Of a DNA stretch of 41,540 bases, positions 7,609-15,700 are shown piece by piece. Under the pieces are notes generated by a model. That model was not told the DNA's origin, searched no databases, and saw only the letters and a list, made by a program, of their open reading frames with translations. A program made the translations under genes and the position numbers. This DNA comes from Candidatus Poribacteria bacterium. Lineage in GTDB: Bacteria; Poribacteria; WGA-4E; WGA-3G. The stretch's first letter is position 1. Every line of letters begins with the position of its first letter. The DNA lies in the NCBI GenBank assembly GCA_022819945.1, contig JAJEGI010000141.1, forward strand, positions 1 through 41,540. Reading direction: 5' to 3'.

Positions 7609-8907
7609 CTAATCTTCTTCAAATCGGATTTTCAAGGAAGCGGCATGCCCCTCAAGTCCTTCTACCTCAGCGAGCTTGACAACCGACGGTGTGACTTGCG
7701 CCAAGGCAGTCTTGGTGTAAGAGACAAGGCTTGTTTTCTTGAGAAAATCATCAATGTTTAGCGGTGAGGCGTAGCGTGGAGCGGTACCAGTTGGTAGAAT
7801 TGCGTTGGGCCCAGCAATGTAATCTCCAACCGCTTCTGGAGAATAAGGCCCGACGAAGATAGCTCCGGCATTTTCGACATCTCCAAGCCAGTCCATAGGA
7901 TTCTCTACGTGGAGTTCGAGGTGTTCCGGGGCAATTTCATTTGCGAAAGCTACAGCTTCCGCAATATTAGGAGTGACAAAAGCAACACCGTAGTTTTTAA
8001 ACGCTTGTGTCAAAAGATCGTGGCGAGGTAAGGATTTACCTTGTACCTCAATAGCTGTTTTGACCTGTTCAGCAACCCCTAATGAGGAGGTAACAAGGAT
8101 CGCAGCACACTCGGGGCCATGTTCTGCTTGTGAGATGAGATCGGCAGCAACATAATCTGGATCAGCTGTGCTATCAGCGATAACAAGGATCTCGCTTGGA
8201 CCTGCCAATTTGTCTATGTCAACGTGTCCATAAACCTCTTTTTTCGCAAATTGTACATAGAGGTTCCCGGGACCAACAATTTTATCGACAGGTGGAATAG
8301 TGTCGGTCCCATACGCCATCGCTGCTACGGCTTGTGCCCCACCACATTTGTAGATTTCTTGAATGCCGCACTCCGCTGCAGCAACGAGCATATACGGATT
8401 AATATTCCGGTTGCGCATGGGGGCAGTACAGACGGCTATCTCTTTCACACCAGCGACTGTAGCGGGGAGCACAGCCATCAATAAAGAAGATACCAAAAGC
8501 TGGCTGACAGATGGCACACAAACCCCGATGCGCTTCAAAGGACGAATCAACTGTCCCAGCACCACGCCATTTGCCTCAGTTGACATCCAGGAAGTCCGCA
8601 GCTGCTTTTGGTGAAATCGTTCAATGTTGGTGCGAGCGTGTGTAATTGCCTCAATATATTCCTCGGTAACTTCTAAATAGGCGTTCCCAATTTCTTCTCT
8701 TGATACCTTCAGCTCTTTGACGGAGATACGCGGCGCATCGAGCTTACGCGTATATCGTACAACAGCTTTATCGCCTTCGGCCTGCACATCGCTCAAAGTG
8801 CGATGGACTGTTTTCAAAATACTTTCATCTTCCAATTTACCGCGTGCTTTCAACTTTGAGAGGAAAGTATCAGCCTCTGGGGTATGGGTTTCAACAATTC
8901 GTAGCAT
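7609..8907 (-). CDS. hisD: Histidinol dehydrogenase
   Basis: The 432-residue protein matches HisD along its whole length; the enzyme oxidises L-histidinol to L-histidine in two NAD-dependent steps. Diagnostic stretches are GPGNLYVQFAKKEVYG, DKLAGPSEILVIAD, the zinc-ligand region SQAEHGPECAAI, catalytic EHLELHV (adjacent Glu-His), AGPNAILPTGTAPRYASPLN and the C-terminal His in EGLEGHAAS. No other his genes are in the window. It follows murA by 36 bases on the same strand, so both are probably co-transcribed. The physiological link between the two is not obvious, though the pairing of unrelated housekeeping genes is common in dispersed his pathways. Confidence 0.97.
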   Translation of the reverse strand: MLRIVETHTPEADTFLSKLKARGKLEDESILKTVHRTLSDVQAEGDKAVVRYTRKLDAPRISVKELKVSREEIGNAYLEVTEEYIEAITHARTNIERFHQKQLRTSWMSTEANGVVLGQLIRPLKRIGVCVPSVSQLLVSSLLMAVLPATVAGVKEIAVCTAPMRNRNINPYMLVAAAECGIQEIYKCGGAQAVAAMAYGTDTIPPVDKIVGPGNLYVQFAKKEVYGHVDIDKLAGPSEILVIADSTADPDYVAADLISQAEHGPECAAILVTSSLGVAEQVKTAIEVQGKSLPRHDLLTQAFKNYGVAFVTPNIAEAVAFANEIAPEHLELHVENPMDWLGDVENAGAIFVGPYSPEAVGDYIAGPNAILPTGTAPRYASPLNIDDFLKKTSLVSYTKTALAQVTPSVVKLAEVEGLEGHAASLKIRFEED

Positions 8908-8943
8908 GCGTGAATAACTTATCCTTTCTATCTACCAGAACGA

Positions 8944-10209
8944 TTAATCTTTAACCCTCGTAATATTCGCACCGACGTTGTTCAATTTCTTCTCTATCGC
9001 CTCGTACCCTCGGTCAAGATGATAAACACGCGAGAGGACGGTTTCACCTGACGCTGCCATCCCGGCTGCAACGAGTACCGCGCCAGCGCGTAGATCGGAA
9101 GCCATCACAGGCGCGCCACTCAAACCCGGCACACCATTGATGATAGCCTTACCGCCATCAAGCATGATATCTGCACCCATTCGGTTCAGTTCGGCAGCAT
9201 GAATAAATCGGTCTGTATGAACGTTTTCGCTGATAATGCTCGTCCCTGACGCGAGACAGAGCATCCCCATGATTTGTGCCTGCATATCTGTTGGGAAACC
9301 TGGGAAAGGCGCAGTAGCAACATCAATACCTCTGATCTCTCGCGGTGTTGTGACGCGAACACCGTTATCATCCCAATCCAATTCAACGCCTGCCTCAACA
9401 ATCTTCTCCGAAATGGCAGGAATTTGTTGCGGCGTAATCCCTTTGACGTAAACATCGCCTCGCGTAATAGCACCTGCGACAATAAAAGTCCCCGCCTCAA
9501 TATCATCAGAGATGACGGTATATTCAGTCCCACGTAGCTGCTTAACACCACGAATCGTTAGAACAGATGTACCGATACCGTCAATGTCCGCTCCCATCGC
9601 ACTGAGGAAGCGTGCAAGGTCAGAGATATGCGGTTCGCGCGCTGCGCCGCGGATGACGGTCGTGCCTTGTGCCAGCGTGGCAGCCATCATTACATTCGCT
9701 GTTGCACCGACGCTGGGCCCATGTTGCCCCGTCAGATACATCTCCGTGCCGACTAAATGCTCCGCTTGCGCGTAAATGTATCCCTCTTGGACCACCACTT
9801 CCGCCCCTAAATGCTCTAAGCCACGAATGTGCAAGTCGATCGGGCGAGGGCCAATAGCGCACCCCCCAGGAAATGAGACTTTCGCTTTGCCAAGTTTTGC
9901 CACGAGCGGACCCAGCACATAGATAGAGGCGCGCATTTTGCGAACCAGATCGTAAGGTGCCTCATATTCCAAGTGATTTATGGGTTCAATATAGAGTGTT
10001 GAATCTTTAAGTTTTATTGTAGCACCAAGCCCTTCTAACACGGCACGCAGGGTTCTGACATCTGTTAGGTTCGGGACGTTATGGAGCACACTCACACCGT
10101 CTCCAAGGATCGCAGCAGCAACCGCGATTGGGAGAACCGCGTTTTTGCATCCACTCACAGGGATTGTCCCTTCAAGTTTGGTACCGCCTCTAATTATTAA
10201 TCTTTCCAT
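8944..10209 (-). CDS. murA: UDP-N-acetylglucosamine 1-carboxyvinyltransferase
   Basis: The 421-residue protein is MurA, which transfers enolpyruvate from PEP to UDP-GlcNAc in the first committed step of peptidoglycan synthesis in the cytosol. It shows the KN pair (K22-N23 in VSGCKNAVLPIAVAA), the catalytic loop FPGGCAIGPRPIDLHI with C117, the family RxM-like tract and FPTDMQAQ near residue 305. C117 is the residue that fosfomycin alkylates; it is cysteine, not aspartate, so this MurA is of the fosfomycin-sensitive type by sequence. Its presence implies that the organism makes peptidoglycan. AAGGAGACGG lies just upstream of the ATG. Confidence 0.97.
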   Translation of the reverse strand: MERLIIRGGTKLEGTIPVSGCKNAVLPIAVAAAILGDGVSVLHNVPNLTDVRTLRAVLEGLGATIKLKDSTLYIEPINHLEYEAPYDLVRKMRASIYVLGPLVAKLGKAKVSFPGGCAIGPRPIDLHIRGLEHLGAEVVVQEGYIYAQAEHLVGTEMYLTGQHGPSVGATANVMMAATLAQGTTVIRGAAREPHISDLARFLSAMGADIDGIGTSVLTIRGVKQLRGTEYTVISDDIEAGTFIVAGAITRGDVYVKGITPQQIPAISEKIVEAGVELDWDDNGVRVTTPREIRGIDVATAPFPGFPTDMQAQIMGMLCLASGTSIISENVHTDRFIHAAELNRMGADIMLDGGKAIINGVPGLSGAPVMASDLRAGAVLVAAGMAASGETVLSRVYHLDRGYEAIEKKLNNVGANITRVKD

Positions 10210-10435
10210 TTTCCGTCTCCTTACAAATCTTCGTCGCGGAATGTACGGGTTTTACTTTCTACTATAGCATAAACGATGCCAATCGGGTACCTGTTACAAA
10301 CTTAGGCATTACAAGGCTTTTCGGTTAAGTAAATTGTGTCAAAATAGACACATGTTATCTGTTTTCCCAGAATTTGCTTGCGTTGATGCACAATTTTTGG
10401 TAATATTTGATTTCAATTTCACACTCTTAATTACG

Positions 10436-10537
10436 TAGGACTTACGCAATTTTTCTACGAATCACGCCGCTGGTGAGGTGTTTTTGCTGAGGTGTTTCCG
10501 CTAGAAACCTCGCCGCGAAGGGGCTGTGTAAGTCCTA
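10436..10537. repeat. TAGGACTTAC-ended inverted-repeat element with internal hairpin
   Basis: TAGGACTTACGCA (10436-10448) and TGTGTAAGTCCTA (10525-10537) form 13-bp terminal inverted repeats with one mismatch. Between them GCGGCGAGG-like sequence pairs imperfectly around GGTGTTTCCGCTAGAAACC. It sits just before the ribosome site of the Gfo/Idh/MocA gene, so its right end lies in that gene's leader. The rest of the 347-bp gap (10210-10435) shows nothing else I can support. Confidence 0.75.
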
Positions 10538-10556
10538 TTACGGAAAGGTATAACAA

Positions 10557-11606
10557 ATGGCAGATAAAACATATCGTATCGGAATTATTGGATGCGGTGG
10601 CATGGGACGTTCCCACGCGAATAATTGGACGAATACCGGGCGCGCCGAAGTAGTGACGGCTTCGGACATCAACGAAGCATCCGCTGCAAAATTCGCTGAA
10701 GAGTTTTCGCTTCCAACCCACTATACCGATTTCGGTGAAATGTGCGAAAAAGAGGACTTAGACATCGTCAGTATCACGACATGGCAGAGCGTGCGTGCCG
10801 AACCGACGATCGCCGCTGCTGAAAACGGGGTACGGGGTGTTATTACAGAGAAACCGATGGCGGCTTCCGTTGGCGATGCCCAAGACATGATGGATGCTTG
10901 TGAGAAGCACGACGTGAAATTGGTTGTCGGACACCAACGGCGCTTTAGTCCGCAGAATTGTGAAGCACGACGGCTTATCCAAGAAGGCGCAATCGGTCAA
11001 CCCCAAGCGATGCTCCGTCGCGATGGACACGGGTTGTTAAACCGCGGCACGCATGAAGTTGACGAAATGCGTTTTATCCTCGGAGATCCAGATCCGTTAT
11101 GGCTCATTGGTCAGGCGGCACGGAAAACCGACCGTTGGGAACGCCGTGTGCGGACGGAAGACCTCTGCATGGCGGAAATCTGCTTTGAAGGCGGTATCCG
11201 CGGTATCTACGAAAGCGATCTACCAGAACCCGGACTTCGAGGCGATGCTGTTTATGGTGATGACGGGCAGCTGCGCCGTGGTAGTGATGGTACGATTGAA
11301 CTTCTGAACAGCAAAGCTGCTGGATGGCAGACGATCAAACCGCGTCAAAGCGAACCGAATCAATTTAACGAAATGTTGGCTTGGATCGAAGGCGATGTCA
11401 ATGAACACCGCAACGCTGGCAGACACGGGCTTTGCACGATAGAAATCCTGATGGCGATTTACGAATCGTTGCGCATTCAAGACGTCGTAACCTTCCCCTT
11501 AACAACGCGTCCGAACCCGCTTGACCTATTGGTTGAAGGTGGAAAATTGCCGGTATTCGTCGAAGGCCGTTACGACATCCGCGCACCATTCCCAGAACAG
11601 AAATAG
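10557..11606 (+). CDS. Gfo/Idh/MocA family oxidoreductase
   Basis: The 349-residue protein starts with a Rossmann motif (IGIIGCGGMGRSHANNW, residues 9-25) and carries the family's EKPMAASV lysine-proline motif at about residues 98-105, followed by VVGHQRRF. Such enzymes are NAD(P)-dependent sugar or cyclitol dehydrogenases. Substrate is unknown. The C-terminal domain keeps the family layout, including a DEMRFILGD turn. ATG at 10557 has GGAAAGG about 10 bases upstream. It is convergent with the PhyH gene at 11745; the 138-bp gap between them holds two hairpins. Confidence 0.9.
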   Translation: MADKTYRIGIIGCGGMGRSHANNWTNTGRAEVVTASDINEASAAKFAEEFSLPTHYTDFGEMCEKEDLDIVSITTWQSVRAEPTIAAAENGVRGVITEKPMAASVGDAQDMMDACEKHDVKLVVGHQRRFSPQNCEARRLIQEGAIGQPQAMLRRDGHGLLNRGTHEVDEMRFILGDPDPLWLIGQAARKTDRWERRVRTEDLCMAEICFEGGIRGIYESDLPEPGLRGDAVYGDDGQLRRGSDGTIELLNSKAAGWQTIKPRQSEPNQFNEMLAWIEGDVNEHRNAGRHGLCTIEILMAIYESLRIQDVVTFPLTTRPNPLDLLVEGGKLPVFVEGRYDIRAPFPEQK

Positions 11607-11617
11607 TCTTTCAGGCT

Positions 11618-11666
11618 GCAGGCGGGGTTTGAAACCCCGCCTGCAAAGGGGGCTGTGTAAGTCCTA
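11618..11666. repeat. GC-rich hairpin with TAAGTCCTA end (half element)
   Basis: GCAGGCGGGGTTT-G-AAACCCCGCCTGC (11618-11644) is a perfect 13-bp stem with a one-base loop, followed by TGTGTAAGTCCTA (11654-11666). The left TAGGACTTAC end is missing. The same stem type recurs at 39703-39729. Confidence 0.75.
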
Positions 11667-11683
11667 AGTAGTAGCTTAATAGT

Positions 11684-11736
11684 TGTCGGTTATCGGCTAT
11701 CAGCGGTCAGTAAAGAACGATAGCCGATAGCTGACA
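11684..11736. repeat. 17-bp inverted repeat between convergent genes
   Basis: TGTCGGTTATCGGCTAT (11684-11700) and ATAGCCGATAGCTGACA (11720-11736) pair over 17 bases with two mismatches. It belongs to the CAGTTATCAG-like family and may act as a bidirectional terminator for the genes ending at 11606 and 11745. Confidence 0.6.
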
Positions 11737-11744
11737 GCCATTGC

Positions 11745-12608
11745 TTAGCAATCTACATCCTTCCCTTCACTGCCATAAACTTCCATTCGTTCTTGGGTCG
11801 TGACTTCTCCAGCACTCACCGGTTTGTAATGGAACTGTAGCGCACGCCGCCGCTGCTCGGACTGGTTGACGGGGCTGCCGTGATGCGTCAACCCGTGCCA
11901 AAAAAGACAGCCACCCGGTTTAAGCGGGACCATCGTGTCGCGCGCGACCGGCACGTCCGTATCGCAAATCTGCCAATCCCGACGTTTGAAATGGATCATC
12001 GGTCCCTCAATGTGCGAACCGGGGATGATGTGCAAGCATCCATTCTCAGCGGTCGCTTCATCTAAAGCGATCCATACACCGACAACGGTTGTTCCTTCCT
12101 GTAAGTTAAAATAGGCACAATCCTGATGCCACGGCTTCTCTGACCCGTGACGCGGCGGTTTGACGAGTGCCATATCTTGGAACAACTCAGGCGTATCTCC
12201 CATAATCCGTTCAAGGACACCAAGGAGTCCTGAATGCGCTGCCATCGCGTTCAGACGCGGTTCGTGATCCACAAACCGGAAGATTTTTCTGATCGCATCA
12301 CGGCGTTCTTGACCCTCCCTCTCGTCCTTCGCCTTAGCGAGTTTCGGTTCAAATTGAATCGCCCGGAAGTCAGGATCGTTTTCATCCATGAGATAAACCA
12401 TGCCTGCCAGTGCATCCTCAACTTCGGTAGGACTAAAAGCGTCGTTGATGACGAGATACCCGTATTGATGAAAATACTCAATATCCGCTTCAGTTACGGC
12501 TGGAAATCCGCCAGAAATCCCCTTGGCAGCCGCGTCAAAGCGGTAGAGGTTTTCAGGGTACGGAATTTGGATGATGTCTGTCCGTTCGCCTGTTGCTGGA
12601 TTATTCAT
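11745..12608 (-). CDS. Phytanoyl-CoA dioxygenase (PhyH) family protein
   Basis: The 287-residue protein has the Fe(II)/2-oxoglutarate oxygenase facial triad: H161-x-D163 in PWHQDCAYF and a distal histidine in WHGLTHHGSPVNQS (about H242), followed by arginines (EQRRRALQF) for 2-oxoglutarate binding. PENG/AENGCLHIIPGSHIEGP is a PhyH family signature. It should hydroxylate an unknown small molecule. AAGGAG lies 10 bases before the ATG. It is downstream of the HD-domain gene on the same strand, separated by 93 bases containing a CAGTT-type repeat. The C-terminal EVYGSEGKDVDC differs from typical members and is not explained. Confidence 0.9.
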   Translation of the reverse strand: MNNPATGERTDIIQIPYPENLYRFDAAAKGISGGFPAVTEADIEYFHQYGYLVINDAFSPTEVEDALAGMVYLMDENDPDFRAIQFEPKLAKAKDEREGQERRDAIRKIFRFVDHEPRLNAMAAHSGLLGVLERIMGDTPELFQDMALVKPPRHGSEKPWHQDCAYFNLQEGTTVVGVWIALDEATAENGCLHIIPGSHIEGPMIHFKRRDWQICDTDVPVARDTMVPLKPGGCLFWHGLTHHGSPVNQSEQRRRALQFHYKPVSAGEVTTQERMEVYGSEGKDVDC

Positions 12609-12617
12609 AAAGCAACT

Positions 12618-12690
12618 CCTTTTAATGGCTGTCAGTCGTCAGCAGTTAGCAGTCAGTAACGCCTTTAGTAGGCAGGAACGTTTACAACTG
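12618..12690. repeat. CAGTTAGCAGTCAG-type repeat
   Basis: The gap between the PhyH and HD-domain genes contains GGCTGTCAGTCGTCAGCAG followed by TTAGCAGTCAGTAACG and an opposing ACAACTGCCAGTTGT. The TTAATGGCT(G/A)TC start is shared with repeats at 17713 and 31870. Confidence 0.55.
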
Positions 12691-12701
12691 CCAGTTGTGC
12701 C

Positions 12702-13715
12702 TTAAATTTCTCCTCTGCTTTCGCGGGTCATTAGCGTCAGGAAATCGTCAACCCGGTCAATAGCCGCTTGCGCGCGGTCACGTGCTGATGCGTCTTTTTC
12801 CTCTTCAGCCAACCATTGTCTTCGCTGTGGTAGCCACTCGTTTGTCAGGTGGTCAAGTTGGTTCAGGAAATGCGGATCTTCGTTTACGCTCACGAAATAG
12901 TCAATGATACCGAGCAGCCCGTATTTTCGATTGATCTCCATATCCTCTAATTCATCTACCATGAGTCTGAAAAGCTGCTGATTCCTATCTTGTCGCGTTT
13001 GGGCAAGTTCACGAGAGGATTCGGTTAGAAGCTTGTCAACGAACTCCTGCTTGGAGTTAATCCAGCGCGGCAGGTTCCGCACATAATCTTCTAAGTCGAA
13101 GTTTCCGCGTTGAAGTGCGAAATAAGCGTGGATGTGAATGTTTCGGAAAAAACCGGTATAGCCGACGTTCGGATCCATGGTATCAGCGTCATAGAGGATC
13201 TGGTTTTCGATCCTGTTGTAGAGCAGTTTAAAATTCTCCTCTGTGAGGTTCGTAGGCTTTAGATGCGCGAAGACAACCGCTGTCGCAGCTTCTACGAAAG
13301 CCGGTTCAAAGTCGTACATTGCCAAGATATTCTCGGTAATAACCGCCCCGGATTCGTGATGGACCTTACCGTGGAGATTATGCTTGTTATAAAGTTCCGT
13401 AACGACGTTCTGACCTGTGGGTGTCAGCGTCTCGTTTAACCAGAAACCATCAGGAGTGAAGACCCGTTTTCCTTCCGCGTCGGTCTTAAAATCACCGTCA
13501 TATCGTTTAGTGATGTCGTGCAGGGTGCCAGCAACTTCAAGCAGTTTCACGTCGCCGCCTTCCCGTCTACCAAGTTCCATACTCGTCGCACGCACACGCA
13601 TGGTGTGGTTCCATGTATAGTGCCGCCATTGGAAGCCGACCCGGTTATGTTCCCAAAGCCCAAAGGTTTCGTTGACTAAAGTTTCCAATTCATTCAAGAC
13701 TTGGCTGTAGTTCAT
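12702..13715 (-). CDS. HD-domain metal-dependent phosphohydrolase-like protein
   Basis: The 337-residue cytosolic protein contains an HD signature: first His in TWNHTMRVRATSMEL, then the HD doublet in AGTLHDITKRYDG, further histidines in NLHGKVHHESGAVI and VFAHLKPTN, and a final Asp in LYDADTMDPN. That order (H...HD...H...D) fits the metal-binding core of HD hydrolases, which act on phosphate esters or nucleotides. The C-terminal half is charged, partly helical, and of unknown role. The frame extends to 13772, but ATG 13715 has AAAGGAG 7 bases upstream and the extension is not protein-like. It lies downstream of truA on the same strand. Substrate is unknown. Confidence 0.8.
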   Translation of the reverse strand: MNYSQVLNELETLVNETFGLWEHNRVGFQWRHYTWNHTMRVRATSMELGRREGGDVKLLEVAGTLHDITKRYDGDFKTDAEGKRVFTPDGFWLNETLTPTGQNVVTELYNKHNLHGKVHHESGAVITENILAMYDFEPAFVEAATAVVFAHLKPTNLTEENFKLLYNRIENQILYDADTMDPNVGYTGFFRNIHIHAYFALQRGNFDLEDYVRNLPRWINSKQEFVDKLLTESSRELAQTRQDRNQQLFRLMVDELEDMEINRKYGLLGIIDYFVSVNEDPHFLNQLDHLTNEWLPQRRQWLAEEEKDASARDRAQAAIDRVDDFLTLMTRESRGEI

Positions 13716-13772
13716 AGAGAACTCCTTTTGAGTAGTTGTCAAGTGAACTCTCACTGTGAGGCAAACTGACAA

Positions 13773-14549
13773 CTATATGGAATATTTGACGCAGATGAGT
13801 GATAACCCGTGTGCGGGTGCTGACATCCCGGCTGCGGCTCGATCTTTGGCTTCTAAAATCCGGTGAAGTTGCGTGTTAGCCTCCTGATATTTCATATTTT
13901 TTTCACCGCTTGTAAGCAAAAACTTGCGATTAAAAGCTAAGACAGTGCCGGTGATAGCGCGAACCATACCGCGTAGAAACGAATCCGCTTCGATCTCAAA
14001 ATAGACGTACGGCTCTTTTTTCCACCAATGCACCTCATAAATTTCACAGACAGGATTTTTCCGGTCACTTCCCACCTTTTGGAAGGAAGAAAAGTCGTGT
14101 TTGCCAACCAGTGTTTGGCACAGCGCGTTTATGCGTGCAACAGCGACTTCTGCAGGAAAAAAGTAACTCGTCTGTCGCGAAAGCGCACTCGGATACTCAC
14201 GATTCAAAATCGTGTACCGATACCGCCGACTTGTGGCACTGAAACGGGCATGAAACTCGGCGGACACCTCTGTTGCGGAGCAGACAACAATATCCCGGGG
14301 CAGCGTAGCATTAAGTCCTTTTTGAAAAGCGGTGGGTGGCATCTGTGAGGTCGTGTGGAAATTCGCAACCTGTCCCGCCGCGTGGACACCGCTATCCGTC
14401 CTCCCCGCCCCAATGATCTGTATCGGAGTTTTCGTTAGTTTCGTTAAAGCGTTTTCGACTGTGGCTTGGACTGTTGGCAGGTTCGGCTGTGTCTGCCATC
14501 CGTGATAATTCGTGCCATCATACTCAAGCACGAGTTTGATATTTCGCAT
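13773..14549 (-). CDS. truA: tRNA pseudouridine synthase A
   Basis: The 258-residue protein is TruA, which makes pseudouridine at positions 38-40 of the tRNA anticodon stem. It shows the catalytic motif GAGRTDSGVHAAGQV with D52, the start KLVLEYDGTNYHGWQTQPN, the RYRYTILN stretch and a C-terminal FLRGMVRAITGT. Length is normal. AAGG lies about 9 bases upstream of the ATG. It is divergent from an RluD-type pseudouridine synthase gene across a 112-bp gap, so two RNA pseudouridylation genes share one control region. Confidence 0.96.
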   Translation of the reverse strand: MRNIKLVLEYDGTNYHGWQTQPNLPTVQATVENALTKLTKTPIQIIGAGRTDSGVHAAGQVANFHTTSQMPPTAFQKGLNATLPRDIVVCSATEVSAEFHARFSATSRRYRYTILNREYPSALSRQTSYFFPAEVAVARINALCQTLVGKHDFSSFQKVGSDRKNPVCEIYEVHWWKKEPYVYFEIEADSFLRGMVRAITGTVLAFNRKFLLTSGEKNMKYQEANTQLHRILEAKDRAAAGMSAPAHGLSLICVKYSI

Positions 14550-14633
14550 TGTGTCACCTTGTCATCGGGCATCTGAAACCCTAATACATAAAGATTATCA
14601 CATTCCGTGAGCAGTGTCAAATCAATTGTAGAA

Positions 14634-14663
14634 TTGACAAATACAACACGAAAGGTATATAAT
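14634..14663 (+). promoter_or_regulatory. Promoter overlapping the rluD-type start codon
   Basis: TTGACA (14634-14639), 18 bases, TATAAT (14658-14663). Transcription would begin near 14670, immediately at the second in-frame ATG (14671), so the mRNA may be leaderless. Confidence 0.6.
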
Positions 14664-15636
14664 GGCTTGGATGCAGAATGAAACTACGGTCTACCACATC
14701 CAAAAAGAACAGCACGGCACCCGTTTGGATCGGTTTCTGATGCGTGCGACTGAAGATATGTCTCGAACCCATCTGCAGCGACTGATTCGCGACGGCAATG
14801 TCACCATCAACGACAAGGTAGTGAAACAACCGAGTTATGCCCTTCGAGACGGCGACGAGGTTAACCTAACGCTTCCACCGCCGCGCCCTTTGGATACCAT
14901 AGCACCTGAGAACATTGCGCTTGATATCCTTCACGAGGATAGCCACTTAATCGTTCTGAACAAACCTGCGGGTATGCTCGTTCATCCTGCAAACGGTGTC
15001 TACACAGGTACACTTGTTAATGCGTTGCTGGCGCACTGCACAGATTTATCGGGCATCGGTGGTGTCGAGAGACCTGGAATTGTTCACAGGCTGGACAAAG
15101 ATACGTCTGGCATCCTCGTTGTTGCGAAAACAGATGTTGTGCATCGCGAACTCTCTGCGCAATTTGAGAAGCACAGCATTACGCGTCAATATATCGCTAT
15201 CGTGTGTGGTATCCCCGCGAAAACCACGGGAACGATTGATGCCCAAATCGCAAGAAGTCGGCGCGATCGGCGACGAATGACAACGGTCGAAAATCACGGA
15301 CGGCATGCCGTTACACACTATGAAGTCTTAGAGACATATCCCAAATTCGCGCGCGTCCAACTCACATTGGAAACGGGACGGCTCCATCAGATCCGTGTCC
15401 ATCTGCAACATATCGGGCATCCTGTTGCGGGTGATCCTATTTATGGCGGCGAACAACGCGCCATAAACGATGCCGATACGGGAGCATTGAAACACGCACT
15501 CGCACAACTCAAACGTCAGGCGTTGCATGCCCGATTGCTCGGTTTTACGCATCCGGCAACGGGTGAAAACTTAACATTTTCAGCACCGATACCAAAAGAT
15601 ATGCAACGGGTTGTAAATGCCTTGAAAGTGAATTAA
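14662..15636 (+). CDS. RluA/RluD-family 23S rRNA pseudouridine synthase
   Basis: The 324-residue protein has an N-terminal S4 RNA-binding domain (TRLDRFLMRATEDMSRTHLQ, VTINDKVVKQPSYALRDGD, residues about 20-70) and the RluA catalytic motif GIVHRLDKDTSGILV with D145. Later RQYIAIVCG, ETGRLHQIRVHLQHIGHPVAGDP (quoted in part) and LHARLLGFTHP are typical. Length and domain order best fit RluD, which modifies helix 69 of 23S rRNA, but RluC-like specificity is possible. The ATG at 14662 has AAAGG at a usable distance; however the promoter's -10 box overlaps this ATG, which favours initiation at the ATG at 14671 from a leaderless transcript. Both starts give nearly the same protein. Confidence 0.93.
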   Translation: MAWMQNETTVYHIQKEQHGTRLDRFLMRATEDMSRTHLQRLIRDGNVTINDKVVKQPSYALRDGDEVNLTLPPPRPLDTIAPENIALDILHEDSHLIVLNKPAGMLVHPANGVYTGTLVNALLAHCTDLSGIGGVERPGIVHRLDKDTSGILVVAKTDVVHRELSAQFEKHSITRQYIAIVCGIPAKTTGTIDAQIARSRRDRRRMTTVENHGRHAVTHYEVLETYPKFARVQLTLETGRLHQIRVHLQHIGHPVAGDPIYGGEQRAINDADTGALKHALAQLKRQALHARLLGFTHPATGENLTFSAPIPKDMQRVVNALKVN

Positions 15637-15665
15637 GTGTTTATACGAAAATATTCTGTTTTCTT

Positions 15666-15694
15666 TTGACATTCCATAGTAAATGGTATATAAT
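15666..15694 (+). promoter_or_regulatory. Perfect-consensus sigma70 promoter for the Rpn-like gene
   Basis: TTGACA (15666-15671), 17-base spacer, TATAAT (15689-15694). The ATG at 15701 lies exactly where transcription is expected to begin, so a leaderless message is likely; no ribosome site precedes the ATG. Confidence 0.75.
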
Positions 15695-15700
15695 ACGGGT

